Assembly (NCBI GenBank): GCA_005881085.1
Contig: VBGU01000262.1
Span: forward strand, 1 to 6,232
From: Chloroflexota bacterium
Lineage (GTDB): Bacteria > Chloroflexota > Limnocylindria > P2-11E
DNA: 6,232 nt
Direction of reading: 5' to 3'
The translations under genes were made by a program, and so were the position numbers. Positions 6,039-6,232 of this stretch are shown here, piece by piece (positions within the stretch are counted from its first letter, which is position 1; each line of letters starts with the position of its first letter). The notes under the pieces are model-generated. The model was not told where the DNA came from. It searched no databases and was given only the letters and a program-made list of their open reading frames with translations.

Positions 6039-6052
6039 GAGCCGTGCGGCTC
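6039..6052. repeat. Perfect inverted repeat overlapping the RlpA-like stop codon
   Basis: GAGCCG-TG-CGGCTC, 6-bp arms around two bases, sitting directly upstream of the putative -10 of the FtsH-like gene and overlapping the stop of the preceding gene. It could be an operator or a weak hairpin. It lacks a following T-tract, so it is not a standard intrinsic terminator. Confidence 0.35.
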
Positions 6053-6232
6053 AGTGGATCCACGTAAGCGTGCACATGTCGGGGCAGCCGAGTGCGACCT
6101 TCGTCGCGTACGTGAGGTCGAACTCGCGGCTCAGGATCGTAGGGCCGCGGTCGACGACCGGGATGGTCACCTCGTTCGGCCCGTATTTCAGATGCACGAG
6201 GGTGCCGCAGGGAAGTGTGCGGTGGGCCACTC
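6051..6232 (-). CDS. RlpA-like double-psi beta-barrel protein (C-terminal fragment)
   Basis: The 3' end of a gene running off the right edge, with 59 visible residues ending at TGA (6051-6053) and an open frame to the edge. Visible segments are AHRTLPCGTLVHL, VTIPVVDRGP, REFDLTYATKVALG and a terminal TWIH. The order (A/S)HRTLP-GT-V, then V-DRGP, then DLT-A---LG is that of the double-psi beta-barrel domain of RlpA-type proteins, which are secreted or envelope-associated and in some species cleave peptidoglycan. The fragment contains three Cys (PCGT and CPDMC), so a disulfide in an exported protein is possible. The N-terminus, where any signal peptide or LysM/SPOR domain would be, is outside the window, so catalytic activity cannot be judged. 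The FtsH-like gene follows after 26 bp on the same strand. Confidence 0.8.
   Translation of the reverse strand, partial: VAHRTLPCGTLVHLKYGPNEVTIPVVDRGPTILSREFDLTYATKVALGCPDMCTLTWIH

Noticed and set aside
1..6232. tRNA or rRNA genes, CRISPR arrays, insertion sequences, toxin-antitoxin or phage-defence genes
   Set aside because: No cloverleaf-like segment, regularly spaced repeats, transposase motifs or terminal inverted repeats were found, and nearly every base is accounted for by the genes described.

Overview
The window is high-GC, densely packed bacterial DNA. No stretch over 300 bases lacks a gene, and the longest intergenic gap is 72 bases. Three of the start codons are GTG. Two of those GTG starts sit exactly 6 nt after a TANNNT hexamer with no Shine-Dalgarno sequence, which suggests leaderless mRNAs. 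High GC, likely leaderless transcription and a TMEM175-family protein of this type would suit Chloroflexota (Limnocylindria/Dormibacterota-like) or Actinomycetota. That placement is an inference; no rRNA or marker gene is present.

Left block (1-1410, + strand): the 3' end of a MalF-type and a complete MalG-type permease of a CUT1-type carbohydrate ABC importer, overlapping by 14 bp. The solute-binding protein is presumably upstream, outside the window. Converging on them and overlapping the second by 11 bp is a complete acyl-CoA synthetase (AMP-dependent ligase, 1400-2980, - strand) with a strong Shine-Dalgarno sequence.

Middle block (2981-4515): a 72-bp divergent promoter region, then an aldo/keto reductase (3053-3916, + strand). 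Three bases later comes a TMEM175/DUF1211-family membrane protein whose reading frame is broken within a perfect 7-bp hairpin at about 4040-4058. Its two halves are in different frames, and the linker between the first two membrane segments looks short.

Right block (4512-6232, - strand, read right to left): the 3' end of a double-psi beta-barrel (RlpA-like) protein, then a 211-residue protein that fuses a Cys/His metal-binding-like N-terminus to an FtsH N-terminal (TM-extracytoplasmic-TM) unit without the AAA protease, then a second, YeaE-like aldo/keto reductase. The stop codons of this reductase and of the TMEM175 gene lie in one CTAG.

The neighbourhood looks like ordinary metabolic and envelope genes rather than a defence or mobile system. 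The parts most worth a second look are the orphan FtsH-like membrane protein, the broken TMEM175 gene and the repeated leaderless-GTG promoter layout.
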